DNA of 6,199 bases, taken from contig JALSOY010000266.1 of assembly GCA_026986235.1 (NCBI GenBank), positions 1 through 6,199 on the forward strand. Reading direction: 5' to 3'. The stretch is from Caldifarciminota bacterium (GTDB lineage Bacteria > Hydrothermota > Hydrothermia > B15-G9 > WFZT01). Position 1 is the stretch's first letter, and each line of letters opens with the position of its first letter. Made by a program: the position numbers and the translations under genes. This document shows positions 5,268 through 6,199 of the stretch, piece by piece. A model generated the notes under the pieces. It was given only the letters and a program-made list of their open reading frames with translations, was not told the DNA's origin and ran no database searches.

Positions 5268-6199
5268 ATGGAGAAGTTTGGAAAGATGGTTCTGAGATTC
5301 AGATTACCTGTAATCTTTCTTTCTCTTGCCCTCACCCTGTTCTTCCTGTTCCAGCTCAGAAAAATCAGAATTGAAAGTGATTTCGCCAAATATCTGAGGC
5401 AGGATGCCCCGGAGGTCGTAACATTCAACTACATCGGTGAAAAGTTTGGGGGGAACGAACTCATCCTCGTGGCCATCAGGACAGATAGCCTCTTCTCAAG
5501 GCAGGTTCTAAAGCTGATATCAAAGCTCACAGAGGAGTACAGGACAGTTAAGGGAGTTTCTTCCGTTACAAGCCTTACAAACATCATCGACATCAAAAAG
5601 AGTGAAGACGGTATTGAGGTTACAAAACTCCTCCGTGAGGTACCGGAGGATACCATCACGCTCAGAAAGTTCAGGGACTATGTCCTCGGCAAGGAGATGT
5701 ACAGGGGGAAAATTGTTTCTCCTGATGGTAAGATTGCCCTTATAGTGGTGAGACCGGGAAGTGGAGAGGACAGGATTTCTGTTGCAAAAAAGATAAAGAG
5801 AATGACACTCGAAGAAACAAAGTCTTACCCGGACCTCAAAGTCTATTTCAGTGGCCTACCCATGCAAATGATAGAGGTAAACAGAATCATCCTGAGAGAC
5901 ATGCTGCGTCTCATACCATTTGTCTCTATCGTCGTCATGGTAGTTCTTTTCCTGGGTATGCACAACTTCAGGGGTGTTTTCCTGCCCCTCATGACAGTTG
6001 TCCTATCAGTTATCTGGACACTCGGCCTCATGGCCACCTTCGGAAGACCCCTCTCAATTATTTCCAACATTATGCCTGTCCTGCTGATAGCCATAGGTAC
6101 TGCATACAGCATCCACTTTATATCAAGGTATCGGGAGGAATACAGAAACAGCAGGAAAGAACATGTCCTGATTTCGACATACAGAGGTGTGGGTATTCC
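5268..6199 (+). CDS. RND-superfamily (MMPL/COG1033-type) membrane exporter, 3'-truncated
   Basis: The first 310 codons of a large inner-membrane transporter; the frame stays open to the right edge, and full-length relatives are about 750-900 residues. The N-terminus is MEKFGKMVLRFRLPVIF, giving a basic start and TM1 at ~13-30. A long extracytoplasmic porter domain (~31-212) follows, opening with RIESDFAKYL, like the DFxxYLP region of this family. TM2 is ~213-232, TM3 ~237-258 and TM4 ~264-288, ending in IGTAYSIHFISRYREEY, which is characteristic of the family. Such pumps use the proton gradient to move lipids, hopanoids or hydrophobic compounds; the substrate here is unknown. TM4 carries no acidic residue where many RND pumps have the proton-relay Asp. 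The gene follows a TetR repressor with an operator between them, so it is probably induced by its substrate. Confidence 0.9.
   Translation, partial: MEKFGKMVLRFRLPVIFLSLALTLFFLFQLRKIRIESDFAKYLRQDAPEVVTFNYIGEKFGGNELILVAIRTDSLFSRQVLKLISKLTEEYRTVKGVSSVTSLTNIIDIKKSEDGIEVTKLLREVPEDTITLRKFRDYVLGKEMYRGKIVSPDGKIALIVVRPGSGEDRISVAKKIKRMTLEETKSYPDLKVYFSGLPMQMIEVNRIILRDMLRLIPFVSIVVMVVLFLGMHNFRGVFLPLMTVVLSVIWTLGLMATFGRPLSIISNIMPVLLIAIGTAYSIHFISRYREEYRNSRKEHVLISTYRGVGI

Noticed and set aside
5429..6112. Open frames on the - strand beneath the exporter gene
   Set aside because: They are antisense to a well-supported membrane protein and show no recognisable motifs or ribosome sites.

Overview
The window looks like a chromosomal segment of a Gram-negative-type bacterium, probably thermophilic. 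Strong Shine-Dalgarno sites (AAAGGAGG, AAGGAGGA) and near-consensus -10 boxes point to Bacteria. Arginine is written mostly as AGA/AGG and the proteins are rich in Lys, Glu and Arg, as is common in thermophiles. No sequence here fixes the phylum; a deep-branching or uncultivated thermophilic lineage is a guess.

Layout from left to right. (1) The 3' part of a Gfo/Idh/MocA oxidoreductase of the type often found beside lipid A (lpx) genes runs off the left edge on the + strand. (2) A complete HAD-family phosphatase on the - strand overlaps it tail to tail by 8 bp. (3) A 61-bp divergent control region is dominated by a perfect 33-bp inverted repeat (16-bp arms, 1-bp centre) that places a consensus TATAAT box on each strand. 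(4) A complete tricorn-type S41 protease homologue of 997 residues follows on the + strand: two beta-propellers, a C1 domain, a PDZ domain and a C2 domain, with its apparent catalytic residues intact. (5) Next is a TetR/AcrR-family repressor. (6) The 5' part of an RND/MMPL-type membrane exporter (310 codons visible) runs off the right edge.

The two transferases of information here are regulatory. The HAD and tricorn genes share one symmetric bidirectional promoter/operator, so they are probably expressed together from a single switch. The TetR gene and the exporter form a repressor-pump pair: an inverted repeat just upstream of the exporter (TTTTCGACCA / TGGTCGAAAA) has a diverged copy upstream of the TetR gene (19 of 26 positions identical), which suggests autoregulation plus control of the pump.

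No tRNA, rRNA, CRISPR array, insertion sequence or other mobile element was seen. There is no gene-free stretch over 300 bases; the longest non-coding gap is about 107 bases (4505-4611). I see no wholly new system. The points most worth a second look are the symmetric bidirectional promoter with a forced near-leaderless start, and the duplicated TetR-type operator.
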